This document shows positions 1 through 8,502 of a stretch of DNA of 30,990 bases, piece by piece. How positions within the stretch are numbered: the stretch's first letter is position 1; every line of letters begins with the position of its first letter. This DNA comes from a virus: positions 1 through 30,990 of the IMG/VR virus record IMGVR_UViG_3300018432_000034. One strand, written 5' to 3'. Both the position numbers and the translations under genes were made by a program. The notes under the pieces were generated by a model. It saw only the letters and a list, made by a program, of their open reading frames with translations. It was not told where the DNA came from and searched no databases.

Positions 1-747
1 AGCGTAGGCGCAACAGCAACGCTCCAAGAGGAGGATTTTGTCCTCGCTCTACAAGTGGTCGCCAGCACCGCCGATCTGACACTATCGACGACCACGACTG
101 GCTTGGAGAAGCTGCTCGAACTTTACGCCAACGATACCTGGGACACCAATGTCGCGCTCTACTCGAAGTTCATGGGCGCAACGCCTGACACGCAGTTCGA
201 TTTTGCGCGGTCGGGAGTGGGCACCGCCAACGACGGCAAGGCGTTCGCGATCATCGCTCTGCGCGGCTACGATCCGAGCAACCCGCCCAACATCGCAATT
301 CAGTCGAACCCTACTATCGACGGCGGCAGGCCCAACCCTCCGGCGATAACGCCATCGGGTTCAGAAGCTGCCATTGTCGTGTTCGGCGCCGCAAGCGGCG
401 AGACGATTACCGGCTTCACCAACCCCGGCGACCTCGATGCAGGGTCTTTCCGTTCCACGTCCGTATCGGCACAGAACGACGCTGGTGTTGGCGTTGGCCT
501 CAAGCTCGATTGGACCTCCGGCGAGTTCGATCCTGCGCAGTGGGGTGGTGCGTCCACCGAGAGCAATTCGTCCATTGGCATCACTATCGCGATCACGCCT
601 GCGGGTGAAGGCGGCACAACCACAGGGCAGATCAAGGTCTGGGACGGGGGCTGGACAACGAAGCCGGTCAAAGTCTGGAACGGTGCATGGGCTGTGAAGC
701 CGCTTAAGCGCTGGAACGGCAGTGCTTGGGTCGTGACGCCGTACTAG
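1..747 (+). CDS. Virion-associated protein with C-terminal WNG repeats, 5' end cut by window
   Basis: The frame is open from base 1, so the GTG at 55 is probably internal and the true start lies outside the window. At least 248 residues remain. The middle is Gly/Thr/Ser-rich beta-type sequence. The last 40 residues hold three short tandem units built on KVWDGGWTTKP, KVWNGAWAVKP and KRWNGSAWVVTPY, a pattern seen in phage structural proteins and adhesins. Its place before the gp10-like gene suggests a head-tail or decoration protein. Family not recognised; the structural role is inferred from neighbours. Confidence 0.6.
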   Translation, partial: SVGATATLQEEDFVLALQVVASTADLTLSTTTTGLEKLLELYANDTWDTNVALYSKFMGATPDTQFDFARSGVGTANDGKAFAIIALRGYDPSNPPNIAIQSNPTIDGGRPNPPAITPSGSEAAIVVFGAASGETITGFTNPGDLDAGSFRSTSVSAQNDAGVGVGLKLDWTSGEFDPAQWGGASTESNSSIGITIAITPAGEGGTTTGQIKVWDGGWTTKPVKVWNGAWAVKPLKRWNGSAWVVTPY

Positions 748-760
748 CACAGAGTTCAAT
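747..760 (+). promoter_or_regulatory. Late repeat motif copy 1 (GCACAGAGTTCAAT)
   Basis: The exact 14-mer GCACAGAGTTCAAT starts at the last base of the preceding stop codon and ends 34 nt before the ATG at 795. The same motif recurs at 2637, 8455, 28706 and 30735, always 34-36 nt before a start codon on the plus strand. The spacer lacks a strong Shine-Dalgarno sequence. A promoter or RNA-level control site is inferred. Confidence 0.65.
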
Positions 761-794
761 GGCGGCTGGAAGCCCCAGCGCGCGATAAGCGGAC

Positions 795-2165
795 ATGGCG
801 CAAATCCCGCTTCTCTCAGGCATTGTCGCTGGGCCTGCCGCCGAGTTCATTGAGACGTATCCGTTAAACCTGGAGCCGACTGCGGTTGACGCCAAGATCG
901 CGGGCAAGGGCCAGTTCAAGGCGCCTCCGGGAACGGTACAGACCGGGACCGGCAATGGTGCTGACAGAGGCGGCGTGCTGTGGGAGCGTCAGCATATCAG
1001 GGTGCTGGGAACAGAGCTTTGCGAGATCGGGCCAGATGGCTCTCGCACCGTATTGGCAAGCATCCCCGGTACGGAGCGGTGTCGTTTCGCCTACAGCTTC
1101 GATCGGCTCGGCATCGCCACGGAAACCAAGCTCTATTACTATTCCGCAAGCGAGGGGCTGACACAGGTTATCGATTTCGATCTGGGTGCGGTTGTCGATC
1201 TGGAGTGGATAGACGGCTACTTCATGAGCACGGACGGCACCTACGTTGTTGTCACCGAATTGTCAGACCCGATGGAGGTTCAGCCGCTCAAGTACGGATC
1301 GGCGGAGGAAGACCCGGACGCCATCACCGGCCTCCTCAAATATCGCGGCGAGGCATATGTCTTCGGGCGCTATACCATCCAGACATTTCGCAACGTCGGC
1401 GGCAACGGCTTTCCGTTCCAGACGGTCAGGAACAGCACGATCCCGTTCGGCTGCGTAAATCCCCGCGCCAAGACGCTGTTCGGCGACGGGTTCGCGTTCG
1501 TCGGTTCGTCAAAGGAGGGCGAGCTCAACGTCTACGTCGGCGGGCAGGGCAACGCGACCGCCTTTGGCAACAAGGGGCTGTGCGAGGCTCTGAACCGCAC
1601 CGATGAGGGGCTGATCGAGGTCGAGAACCGCGACTACGGCAACGAACAGCGGCTCTTGATCCACCTCCCCGATGAAAGCTGGTGCTTCCTCGTCGGTGTC
1701 AGTAAGGCCGTCGGGCAGCCGGTCTGGTATCGCCTTCAGAGCGACGGGGGCTCTTACCGCATCCGCAACATGACGCTGGCCCACGGCAAGCGATGGGTTG
1801 GGGACAGCCAGAGCGGCGCATACGGTTATCTTGAGGACGGGCGCTGGGATCACTGGGGCGATGAGCCCGAGTGGCAGTTTGAGGCGGGCAAGCTTTACAA
1901 CAACGGGCAGCCTTTCACCGTTCACTCGGCCGAATTGATCGGACTGCCGGGGCGGGGATCTGGAACAGGCTCGATCTTTATGTCGATGACCCGTGACGGC
2001 GAGACGTGGAGCACCGAACGCGCCATCACGGTCAAGCTGGGGGAGCGCACGAAGCGGCTTCAGTGGCGACCCCACGCTCGCTTCACGAATTATATGGGCT
2101 TTCGCTTCCGTGGGCGAGGGGCTGCTTTACCGGGTATCGCCGCGCTTGAGGTGCAGGTAGGATGA
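795..2165 (+). CDS. P22 gp10-like packaged DNA stabilization protein
   Basis: This 456-residue protein resembles the phage P22 gp10 family of tail accessory factors (P22 gp10 is about 470 residues), which plug the portal after packaging. Supporting features are the N-terminal stretch LLSGIVAGPAAEFIETYPLN, the repeated beta-strand pattern of a propeller-like protein and the segment YRGEAYVFGRYTIQTFRNVG around residues 185-205. It follows late motif copy 1 and overlaps the next gene by ATGA. Protein family is recognised from sequence pattern, not from a search. Confidence 0.8.
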   Translation: MAQIPLLSGIVAGPAAEFIETYPLNLEPTAVDAKIAGKGQFKAPPGTVQTGTGNGADRGGVLWERQHIRVLGTELCEIGPDGSRTVLASIPGTERCRFAYSFDRLGIATETKLYYYSASEGLTQVIDFDLGAVVDLEWIDGYFMSTDGTYVVVTELSDPMEVQPLKYGSAEEDPDAITGLLKYRGEAYVFGRYTIQTFRNVGGNGFPFQTVRNSTIPFGCVNPRAKTLFGDGFAFVGSSKEGELNVYVGGQGNATAFGNKGLCEALNRTDEGLIEVENRDYGNEQRLLIHLPDESWCFLVGVSKAVGQPVWYRLQSDGGSYRIRNMTLAHGKRWVGDSQSGAYGYLEDGRWDHWGDEPEWQFEAGKLYNNGQPFTVHSAELIGLPGRGSGTGSIFMSMTRDGETWSTERAITVKLGERTKRLQWRPHARFTNYMGFRFRGRGAALPGIAALEVQVG

Positions 2166-2635
2166 CGACCCGCCTTTCACGCAATCTGCTTGAGCGGGCG
2201 TTTCCCGACAACCCGATGCTGCGGGGCGAGTTCGAGGAGATCGACCAGGTATTCTCGGACGCCGAAGATAGACTGACCGCGCTGATCGCAGAGGCAGAAG
2301 CGCGGGAGGCAAGGCTGGCAGCGGTGGAAGGCGCAGGAGTGCAGCCCTACAGCGCGCTTCTGGCATCCATTGCCGAGCTACCCGCCACTGCTGGAGCAAT
2401 CGAGATTGTCGGCGCTGACGAGGCGCAGGTACGCGGCATCGACGCTGATGATCCCGCCGCACTGCCAAGCCGGGGCACTGTGGTGCTATATGCGGGCAAG
2501 GGCGCAACGGGTGCGCGTCCAGCAGTCGCGGCCGACCTTAGAGCGATGTATCTCGACACGACGCTGGCTGCTGCCGGAAAGCCTGTCTTCTGGACGGGCG
2601 GGGTTTGGGTGGATGCTACCGGGGCCACGGTTTAA
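2162..2635 (+). CDS. Hypothetical protein in the tail-needle position
   Basis: The start ATG overlaps the stop of the gp10-like gene. The 157 residues begin with a helical, Glu/Ala-rich segment (residues 20-60) that could form a coiled coil, and end with a motif common at the C-termini of phage fibre proteins, KPVFWTGGVWVDATGATV. In P22 the gene after gp10 encodes the tail needle gp26, and the coiled-coil segment would fit, but there is no direct sequence match that I can recognise. Structural role is inference. Confidence 0.6.
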   Translation: MTTRLSRNLLERAFPDNPMLRGEFEEIDQVFSDAEDRLTALIAEAEAREARLAAVEGAGVQPYSALLASIAELPATAGAIEIVGADEAQVRGIDADDPAALPSRGTVVLYAGKGATGARPAVAADLRAMYLDTTLAAAGKPVFWTGGVWVDATGATV

Positions 2636-2636
2636 C

Positions 2637-2650
2637 GCACAGAGTTCAAT
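2637..2650 (+). promoter_or_regulatory. Late repeat motif copy 2
   Basis: An exact GCACAGAGTTCAAT lies just after the stop codon of the preceding gene and ends 35 nt before the ATG at 2686 of the HNH gene. The 50-nt intergenic stretch here is filled by the motif and its GC-rich spacer. Confidence 0.65.
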
Positions 2651-2685
2651 CGCCCCGCTTTGCATCGCGCGCGTAATGTCCGGCA

Positions 2686-3378
2686 ATGGAGCCGTTCCGC
2701 GCAAAAGACATCGGACGCTTCCGCCAGAAGGTGGAGCTTATCCCGTTCTCCGACTGTCATTATTGGACGGGAGAGCTGAACGCGACCGGATACGGTATAT
2801 TCCGCGTGTACCGGGGCGACAAGCGCACGCCGTATCTGGCGCATCGGGTAGCGTTTGTGCTCGCAAACGGACCTGTACCGATCGATCGACCGCACGTTTT
2901 GCACTCCTGCGACAATCCAATGTGCGTGAATCCCGCTCATCTTCACGCCGGAACGCCTGGCGAAAACATGCGAGAGATGCAGTTGCGCCGCCGCCAGCGG
3001 TTGGGCGAGCGCCATCCGCGCAGCAAAATTTCGGACGCTGGAATGGCGACCGTGATCAGCCTGATTGATGAGGGGAGCGTCTCTGTTAGTGAAATTGCGG
3101 CCCAATTTGGCGTCGGCGTATCGCATATTTCTGCCATTCGGCACGGCAATGTGGGGCCAAACCATCCAGCGTTCGGCAGGCCCAAGCCGACGGGCAGGAG
3201 CGATCGCCGCCTCCCAGACGGCGAGGCCGCGCAAATCTATCGAAGGGCGCGGGGCGGCGAGAGAAACATTGACCTCGCAAACGAGTATGGCGTTGCCCCT
3301 AGCTTCATCGCGGACATCAAACGCGGCGTTACCTACGCAAGCGTTACTGGCCATAGGAGGCTCCAATCGGCCTCCTAG
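2686..3378 (+). CDS. HNH endonuclease with C-terminal HTH modules
   Basis: The 230-residue protein starts with an HNH-type nuclease region: CHYWTGELNATGYG (residues 22-35), AHRVAFVLANGPVP, and LHSCDNPMCVNPAHLHAGT (residues 72-90), the signature of freestanding phage HNH endonucleases. Two helix-turn-helix-like segments follow (about 133-152 and 206-222), suggesting site-specific DNA binding. It sits between structural genes like a homing endonuclease and has its own copy of the late motif upstream. Its end overlaps the start of the next gene. Target unknown. Confidence 0.85.
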   Translation: MEPFRAKDIGRFRQKVELIPFSDCHYWTGELNATGYGIFRVYRGDKRTPYLAHRVAFVLANGPVPIDRPHVLHSCDNPMCVNPAHLHAGTPGENMREMQLRRRQRLGERHPRSKISDAGMATVISLIDEGSVSVSEIAAQFGVGVSHISAIRHGNVGPNHPAFGRPKPTGRSDRRLPDGEAAQIYRRARGGERNIDLANEYGVAPSFIADIKRGVTYASVTGHRRLQSAS

Positions 3379-4001
3379 GCGGAATCCTCGGCGGCTTGGG
3401 CGGCATCTTCGGAGCGGTCATAGGCGGCAGCCAGAACGCGAAAGCCGTCAAGAAGGCTTCTGCGGCTCAACAGGCCGGCATCCAGCAGGCCATCGACGAG
3501 CAGCGCCGCCAATTCGACCTGACTCGCGGCGATTTTCAGCCCTACCAACAGGCTGGAGCCTCTGGCCTTGGCCAGCTAGGCGACATTCTCGGCATAAACG
3601 GGCCAGAGAAGCAGCAAGCTGCTCTCGGGATGATCCAGGGCAGTCCAATGCTGGCGGGCCTAATCCGAAACGGGGAAGAGGCTGTCCTTCAGAATGCGTC
3701 TGCCACCGGCGGCTTAAGAGGCGGCAACACTCAACGCGGTCTGGCAGACTTTCGCGCAGATGCCTTTAATCAAGTTCTTCAGCAGCAAATTGGTCATCTT
3801 GGCGGGCTTGCCGGTATGGGCATGGGTTCCTCCGAAGCCGTGGGCAACTTCGGTCAGAATGCCGCCAACCAGATCGGCTCAGGCCTGACGAGCATTGGCA
3901 ATAGCCGAGCAGGTTCCGTGTTGGGTCAGCAGCAGGCATGGAACAACATGAGCAGCCAGATTCAGTCGATCTTGGCTAACGTCATGGGCGGGATGGGCTG
4001 A
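3366..4001 (+). CDS. Ejection (DNA transfer) protein, gp7-like position, probable ATC start
   Basis: The open frame begins after a stop at 3354-3356. A perfect Shine-Dalgarno sequence TAGGAGG (3354-3360) lies 5 nt before an ATC codon at 3366; the only standard candidate is TTG at 3396, which has no good ribosome site. From 3366 the protein starts with a Gly/Leu-rich hydrophobic stretch (GLLGGILGGLGGIFGAVIGG), typical of podoviral internal ejection proteins. About 211 residues, rich in Gln, Gly and Ala. Position after gp10 and before two larger ejection proteins matches P22 gp7. Overlaps the next gene by one base (TGATG-type). Confidence 0.65.
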   Translation: MGLLGGILGGLGGIFGAVIGGSQNAKAVKKASAAQQAGIQQAIDEQRRQFDLTRGDFQPYQQAGASGLGQLGDILGINGPEKQQAALGMIQGSPMLAGLIRNGEEAVLQNASATGGLRGGNTQRGLADFRADAFNQVLQQQIGHLGGLAGMGMGSSEAVGNFGQNAANQIGSGLTSIGNSRAGSVLGQQQAWNNMSSQIQSILANVMGGMG

Positions 4002-5299
4002 TGCAGCCGTTTGTTAGCGCCGATGCGAGCGCTTATCAGCCGTTGCTCAACTCAATGCCTGACCCGCTGAAGATCATTCAGCAGCAGATCGCCTTCAAGA
4101 CGGGCATCGAGTCACAACAGGTCGATAATCAGTTCAAGCAGGCGCAGATGGGCGCTCAGCAGAGCAAGGTTCAGCGTCAGCAGCAATTCGCCACCGCAAT
4201 GCAAGGTTATCTCGGCAATCCCACTGCCGAGGGGCTGGCATCGCTGATGGGTGCGTTCCCTGAGTTCTCGGAAGAGGCGAAGGTCGCATACCAAGCTCTC
4301 GACAAGAACAAGCGCACCTCTGACCTCACGCAGATGGGCGAGATCGCAACGCTCGTGCGGGGCGGCAACGTCGGCAAGGCGACCGAGCTGATGCGTGCCC
4401 GCGTCATGGCCGACAAAGAAGCTGGCGATAACGACCAGACCGACGATCTCATCCTTGAAGCGCTGGAGAGCGGCGATCCCGCCCGCGTGAAGCAGGCTCA
4501 GGGGCTGCTGGCTTACGGCATCGGTATTGCCGTTGGGCCGGAGCACGCGAAAAGCTTCCTCGGCGCTACCGACCTCAGCCAAGAGCCTGATCTAATCGCG
4601 GCGGGTCCGGGCGTAGACATCCTCGACAAGCGCAACATTGGCGCTGGGCCGGTTTATTCCTCACCCTACAAGCCCACGACCATTACTGATCCGGCGACGG
4701 GGCAAGTGTTTCAGATGGTGCCGAAGGGCGGCGGCGCGACGACGGCTGCACCTGCTGGCCCGCTGCCGGGTGGAACGCCCATGCCGCAGTCGGTGGGAGC
4801 AACCTTGGCTTCGTCCGGCTGGGCAGCTCCGGTGATTGCTGGCTTTCTGGGCAACTTCCACGTTGAAGGTGGACTAGGCGGCGCTAAGGGCGACGGCGGC
4901 ACGGCGCACGGCCTCGCGCAATGGCGCGGTGAGCGCGTGACCAATTTCCAGCGGGTCATTGGCAAGGCGCCGACGCAGGCTACCCCTGAAGAACAAGCGC
5001 GCTTTGTTATGTGGGAGATGCAGAACCCCCAAGCCGCAGGCATGACGGTAAAGCAGCGTGACGCTATTCTCGCCGCCAAGACGCCGGAGCAGGCCGCTAT
5101 CCTCATCGACAAGTTCTATGAGCGGTCGGACGGAAAGCACCGCAGTCGGCGTGTGGAAGCTGCAAGGGGCTATGCGAGCGGCAAGGCTCCGGTAACTGGC
5201 GGGCCCATCAAGGTCGCCAGCAAGCAGCAGTACGACGCGCTGAGTGCCGGTCAGCAGTATATTCATCCGAACGACGGTTCGTTGAGGGTGAAGGGCTGA
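4001..5299 (+). CDS. Ejection protein with C-terminal lysozyme-like domain
   Basis: A 432-residue protein in the P22 gp20 position. Residues 1-90 are Gln-rich and helical. Residues about 261-395 resemble phage tail-lysozyme domains (Phage_lysozyme2 type): IAGFLGNFHVEGG with a candidate catalytic Glu289, then GTAHGLAQWRGERVTNFQ. The likely job is local peptidoglycan opening during genome delivery. Pro/Gly/Thr-rich linker separates the two parts. Starts one base inside the previous stop and ends one base into the next ATG, so it is co-translated with both neighbours. The domain assignment is by motif only. Confidence 0.75.
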   Translation: MQPFVSADASAYQPLLNSMPDPLKIIQQQIAFKTGIESQQVDNQFKQAQMGAQQSKVQRQQQFATAMQGYLGNPTAEGLASLMGAFPEFSEEAKVAYQALDKNKRTSDLTQMGEIATLVRGGNVGKATELMRARVMADKEAGDNDQTDDLILEALESGDPARVKQAQGLLAYGIGIAVGPEHAKSFLGATDLSQEPDLIAAGPGVDILDKRNIGAGPVYSSPYKPTTITDPATGQVFQMVPKGGGATTAAPAGPLPGGTPMPQSVGATLASSGWAAPVIAGFLGNFHVEGGLGGAKGDGGTAHGLAQWRGERVTNFQRVIGKAPTQATPEEQARFVMWEMQNPQAAGMTVKQRDAILAAKTPEQAAILIDKFYERSDGKHRSRRVEAARGYASGKAPVTGGPIKVASKQQYDALSAGQQYIHPNDGSLRVKG

Positions 5300-8124
5300 T
5301 GGCGCAGCAGTGGGGAATGAACGATCAGGTCGTCACGCCTGTTGGCGCGCCGGGGCCAGACCCCATGGCGGACTACGATCTCATTCCGGTTACTCGGGCC
5401 GATCCTCGGCGGGGTGCTGAGCTGGTGCAAACTTATGCTCAGACGGGGCAAACGGAAGCTCAGACCGAGCGCATTCAAACCGAGACCGAGCAAACCCGTC
5501 AGCAGATGCAGATGGGCAATATTCCGCCTGGCTGGCGTCTCAAGGAAGACGGTTCGGGCATTGAGCCGATCGCTGGCTGGAAAGAAGACCCTAATGCCCC
5601 TGCTGCGATCCGTATGGATGCCAAGGACCGCAGCGCGCTAACGAAGCAAGAAAGCAAGCTAAGGTTTGCCCAAGGGAGGATTGCTGAACTTCAGAAGCTC
5701 TACAAAGACGATTTGAAGGGCTTCAGGCTCCGCGAGATACCCGAGTCTATCGGCCTACAGGGCATCATTCCTGACGCGTGGCGCGGGAAGGCCCAGCGCT
5801 TCGATGCCGTCGGCGGCACCTTCATGGGTGAGCTGAAGGAAGCGATGGGGATGACGGGCGGAGAGGCCAATAACGCAGTGGAAATCACGCTGCGCTTCGG
5901 CCCCTACATCCCGAAGGCATCGGATTCTGATGAGACGATCGAATACAAGATCAAGATGCTCAACGATCTTCTGGAAAACGAGATCACGGGCGTCTCAAAG
6001 CGCTTGGGCACTGAAGGCGACATAGGCTTCAACACGCCCGATCAAGACCCGCGTGGTAATCCTCTGACGCCGGAACAGCAGGCTGCTTATGATGCCTTCC
6101 TGAAGGCCCGCCCGGATGCCACTGCGGCTGATCTAGATGCCTTCGCGAAGAGCATGGATTTGGGCGGGATGCCCAACGCTCAGGAAGTGCTTGATGCGTA
6201 CAAGGAGACGGGCCAGTTCGTGCCTGGCTCGGAAGCGCAGATGGCGCCTGTGGATATATCAGACGTGCGCGGCGAAGGTGGTGCTCTGGAGACGCTGGAC
6301 GCGGGCGTTCGCGCGGCAGCCAACACCGTTACCGCTGGAGCTGCCGATCGGATACAGGCTGCGGGCAGCACCCTATTTGGGGGCGGCACCTATGACGAGA
6401 ACCTTGCTCGTCAGTTCGAAATCACGAACTACGATTGGCAAAATCACGCTATCGCCAGCACCGTTGGCACCGTTGCCGGAGCCCTAGCCATCCCTACGGG
6501 CGTTCGGAACGCTGCTTCGGTTGCTGCTAAGCAGGTGATGCGTTCGGGTGGGACGAGGGAGGCCGCAGTTACTGCCGCCCGCAATGCCGCTGCACTCCGG
6601 CTCGGCAAAGAGGGTGGTGCATACGGAGTGGTCCAAGGCGGCATGACCAGTCAGGGAGACTTGGCAGACCGCGCGGCTCAAGCGGCTGTATCTGGTCTAG
6701 TAGGCGCCGCCACAGGCGCGGTTCTTCCGTTCGCAGGGGCGGGGGCGGCAAAGGGTGCGCGGGCCGTTAAGTCGGTATTTGAGGGAGCTCCCGAGCTCGC
6801 CAATCGCGTCGTCTACACAGCGATCAAGGCTGACGGAAACACGCCCCGCGACGTAGGCCGCATGGCCGGCGCTGCTAACGAAAACGGCGTGCCGTTCATG
6901 GTGGCGGATAGCGGAGAGAATGCCCGTGGATTGATGTCGGCCAGCGCACGCGCGCCGGGTCCGGGCCGCACGAAAGCCATCGGCGCCTTGGACGAACGCC
7001 AAGGGGCTCTGGGTGATCGCGTCGTAAAGCATATTGAGCGCGACTTGGGACCGATCGCCAACCCCCACAAGATCGCGGACGACCTGATGTCAGAAGCCGC
7101 TTCTAACGCGGGGCCGCTCTATGCATCTGCTTACGCCAAGCCAGGTGCCGATGCTTTCGGAACGAAGATTGCGCCGCTGCTGGGCCGCCCCTCCATGCAA
7201 CGTGCGCTTGCCAACGCTCAGCGCCTAGTAACGGAAGAGGGTGGAGACCCTACGGCGCTTGGCTTTGACTTCAATGAGGCCGGCGATGTGATCCTCAAGC
7301 GTGTCCCATCGTGGCAGACGCTCGATTACGTCAAGCGCGGCATGGATGACGTTGTTGAGGGCTACCGCGACAAGACGACCGGCAAGCTGGTCCTCGACAC
7401 CGAAGGCCGGGCTATCAACAACACCCTTCGCCAGTTCCTCGGCGCGTTCGACAAGGCAAATCCCGACTATGCCGCCGCTCGCTCAGCCTACGGTGGCCCT
7501 GTTCGCGGCATTGAGGCGATGAACCAGGGCCGCAAGGCTCTCTCTATGACCGCAGACGACCTTGAGGCGCGGATGCGTGATATGACGCCGTTCGACCGCG
7601 AGATGTTCGCGTTGGGCACTCGGCGCGCGATGGCAGAGCTTGTGGAAAGCAAAGGCGACTCTGCCAATATCGTCCATGCTCTTGCTGGCACCGGTAAGAA
7701 GCGAGCTATGATGGCGCGCCTGTTCGGAGGCCGGAAGGAGTTCACCCGCTTCGTCAACACGCTTGGAACCGAAGAAGAGGCATTCCAGACGTTCAAACGG
7801 GCTCGAACCGGCTCCCCGACCGCCCCCAACGCGAAGGACGATACGGAGCTGGCGGTGGCGACTGGCATAAGCGATCTTGCGACCACGGGCGTTCCAGTCG
7901 TGACGGCCCTCCGGATGGCGGCAAGAGCAAAATCAGCGTCTGCCCGGAAAGACGCTGAAGACGTGATCGCTGCGATGCTCGGTGAGACCGATCCCGATCA
8001 GGTGCAGGCGCTAATCCGTCGTTTCCGTCAGGAAGAGACCAAGCTCGCCAAGGCCAAGAAGCGCAACCCTGCCGCCTCAACGGTCAGCAAGAGCGCGGCG
8101 GCCCTTACCCCTTCGACCGAGTAG
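5299..8124 (+). CDS. Large ejection protein, gp16-like position
   Basis: At 941 residues this is the longest gene in the window. The N-terminus (residues 1-75) carries Gln/Thr-rich helical sequence (TGQTEAQTERIQTETEQTRQ). The middle (about 330-500) has several Ala/Gly-rich amphipathic or membrane-active segments such as AAVSGLVGAATGAVLPFAGA. This composition and position match podoviral internal proteins that are ejected to form a channel through the envelope. No catalytic motif was recognised. It ends convergently with the reverse gene at 8105. Confidence 0.7.
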   Translation: MAQQWGMNDQVVTPVGAPGPDPMADYDLIPVTRADPRRGAELVQTYAQTGQTEAQTERIQTETEQTRQQMQMGNIPPGWRLKEDGSGIEPIAGWKEDPNAPAAIRMDAKDRSALTKQESKLRFAQGRIAELQKLYKDDLKGFRLREIPESIGLQGIIPDAWRGKAQRFDAVGGTFMGELKEAMGMTGGEANNAVEITLRFGPYIPKASDSDETIEYKIKMLNDLLENEITGVSKRLGTEGDIGFNTPDQDPRGNPLTPEQQAAYDAFLKARPDATAADLDAFAKSMDLGGMPNAQEVLDAYKETGQFVPGSEAQMAPVDISDVRGEGGALETLDAGVRAAANTVTAGAADRIQAAGSTLFGGGTYDENLARQFEITNYDWQNHAIASTVGTVAGALAIPTGVRNAASVAAKQVMRSGGTREAAVTAARNAAALRLGKEGGAYGVVQGGMTSQGDLADRAAQAAVSGLVGAATGAVLPFAGAGAAKGARAVKSVFEGAPELANRVVYTAIKADGNTPRDVGRMAGAANENGVPFMVADSGENARGLMSASARAPGPGRTKAIGALDERQGALGDRVVKHIERDLGPIANPHKIADDLMSEAASNAGPLYASAYAKPGADAFGTKIAPLLGRPSMQRALANAQRLVTEEGGDPTALGFDFNEAGDVILKRVPSWQTLDYVKRGMDDVVEGYRDKTTGKLVLDTEGRAINNTLRQFLGAFDKANPDYAAARSAYGGPVRGIEAMNQGRKALSMTADDLEARMRDMTPFDREMFALGTRRAMAELVESKGDSANIVHALAGTGKKRAMMARLFGGRKEFTRFVNTLGTEEEAFQTFKRARTGSPTAPNAKDDTELAVATGISDLATTGVPVVTALRMAARAKSASARKDAEDVIAAMLGETDPDQVQALIRRFRQEETKLAKAKKRNPAASTVSKSAAALTPSTE

Positions 8125-8467
8125 CTGCTCTCCAGAGCCGGGATAGAACGAACCGGGCCTCGAAAAGCTGGGCTTCAGGCCCGCACAAGCCATCAGACGA
8201 CCTTGCCCGCATGGTGCTCGTGACGCTGGGAAGGGGATCGGCGTCAATGACCGGGTTGGCTTCCATGCGCCAGAATACCGGGTGCTGGCAGATGCCCTTG
8301 GCACTCTTGGCAGGGCCGTGGACGCAATAGAGGCACGACGGACCTAAGCGGCTGAGGCTTAGCGCCTTGTCCCGCTGCACTTCGATCTGCCGACGAAGGG
8401 CTTCCCGACGGTCATTAGTGAGCTCGTACACCTGCTCAGCATACACCCTGACCGGCACAGAGTTCAA
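8105..8467 (-). CDS. Hypothetical Cys-containing phage protein on the reverse strand
   Basis: This reverse frame fills the 378-nt gap between two plus-strand virion genes. It carries CLYCVHGPAKSAKGICQHP and the ending RARSSDGLCGPEAQLFEAR, a pattern I associate with small phage proteins of unknown function with paired cysteines. The start is uncertain: TTG at 8467 (after GGGAG) or GTG codons at 8458 or 8446. It overlaps the end of the large ejection gene by 20 nt. The putative start lies inside late motif copy 3, which is read on the opposite strand. About 113-120 residues. Confidence 0.6.
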   Translation of the reverse strand: MNSVPVRVYAEQVYELTNDRREALRRQIEVQRDKALSLSRLGPSCLYCVHGPAKSAKGICQHPVFWRMEANPVIDADPLPSVTSTMRARSSDGLCGPEAQLFEARFVLSRLWRAATRSKG

Positions 8468-8468
8468 T
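8455..8468 (+). promoter_or_regulatory. Late repeat motif copy 3
   Basis: An exact GCACAGAGTTCAAT ends 34 nt before the ATG at 8503. Unlike copies 1 and 2 it does not touch a preceding plus-strand stop codon, since the nearest upstream plus gene ends 330 nt away. This shows the motif is kept for its own sake next to the tailspike gene. Confidence 0.65.
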
Positions 8469-8502
8469 CGCTCCCGTAGGCGGCAAGCGGCAAAGTCCCG
8501 CC

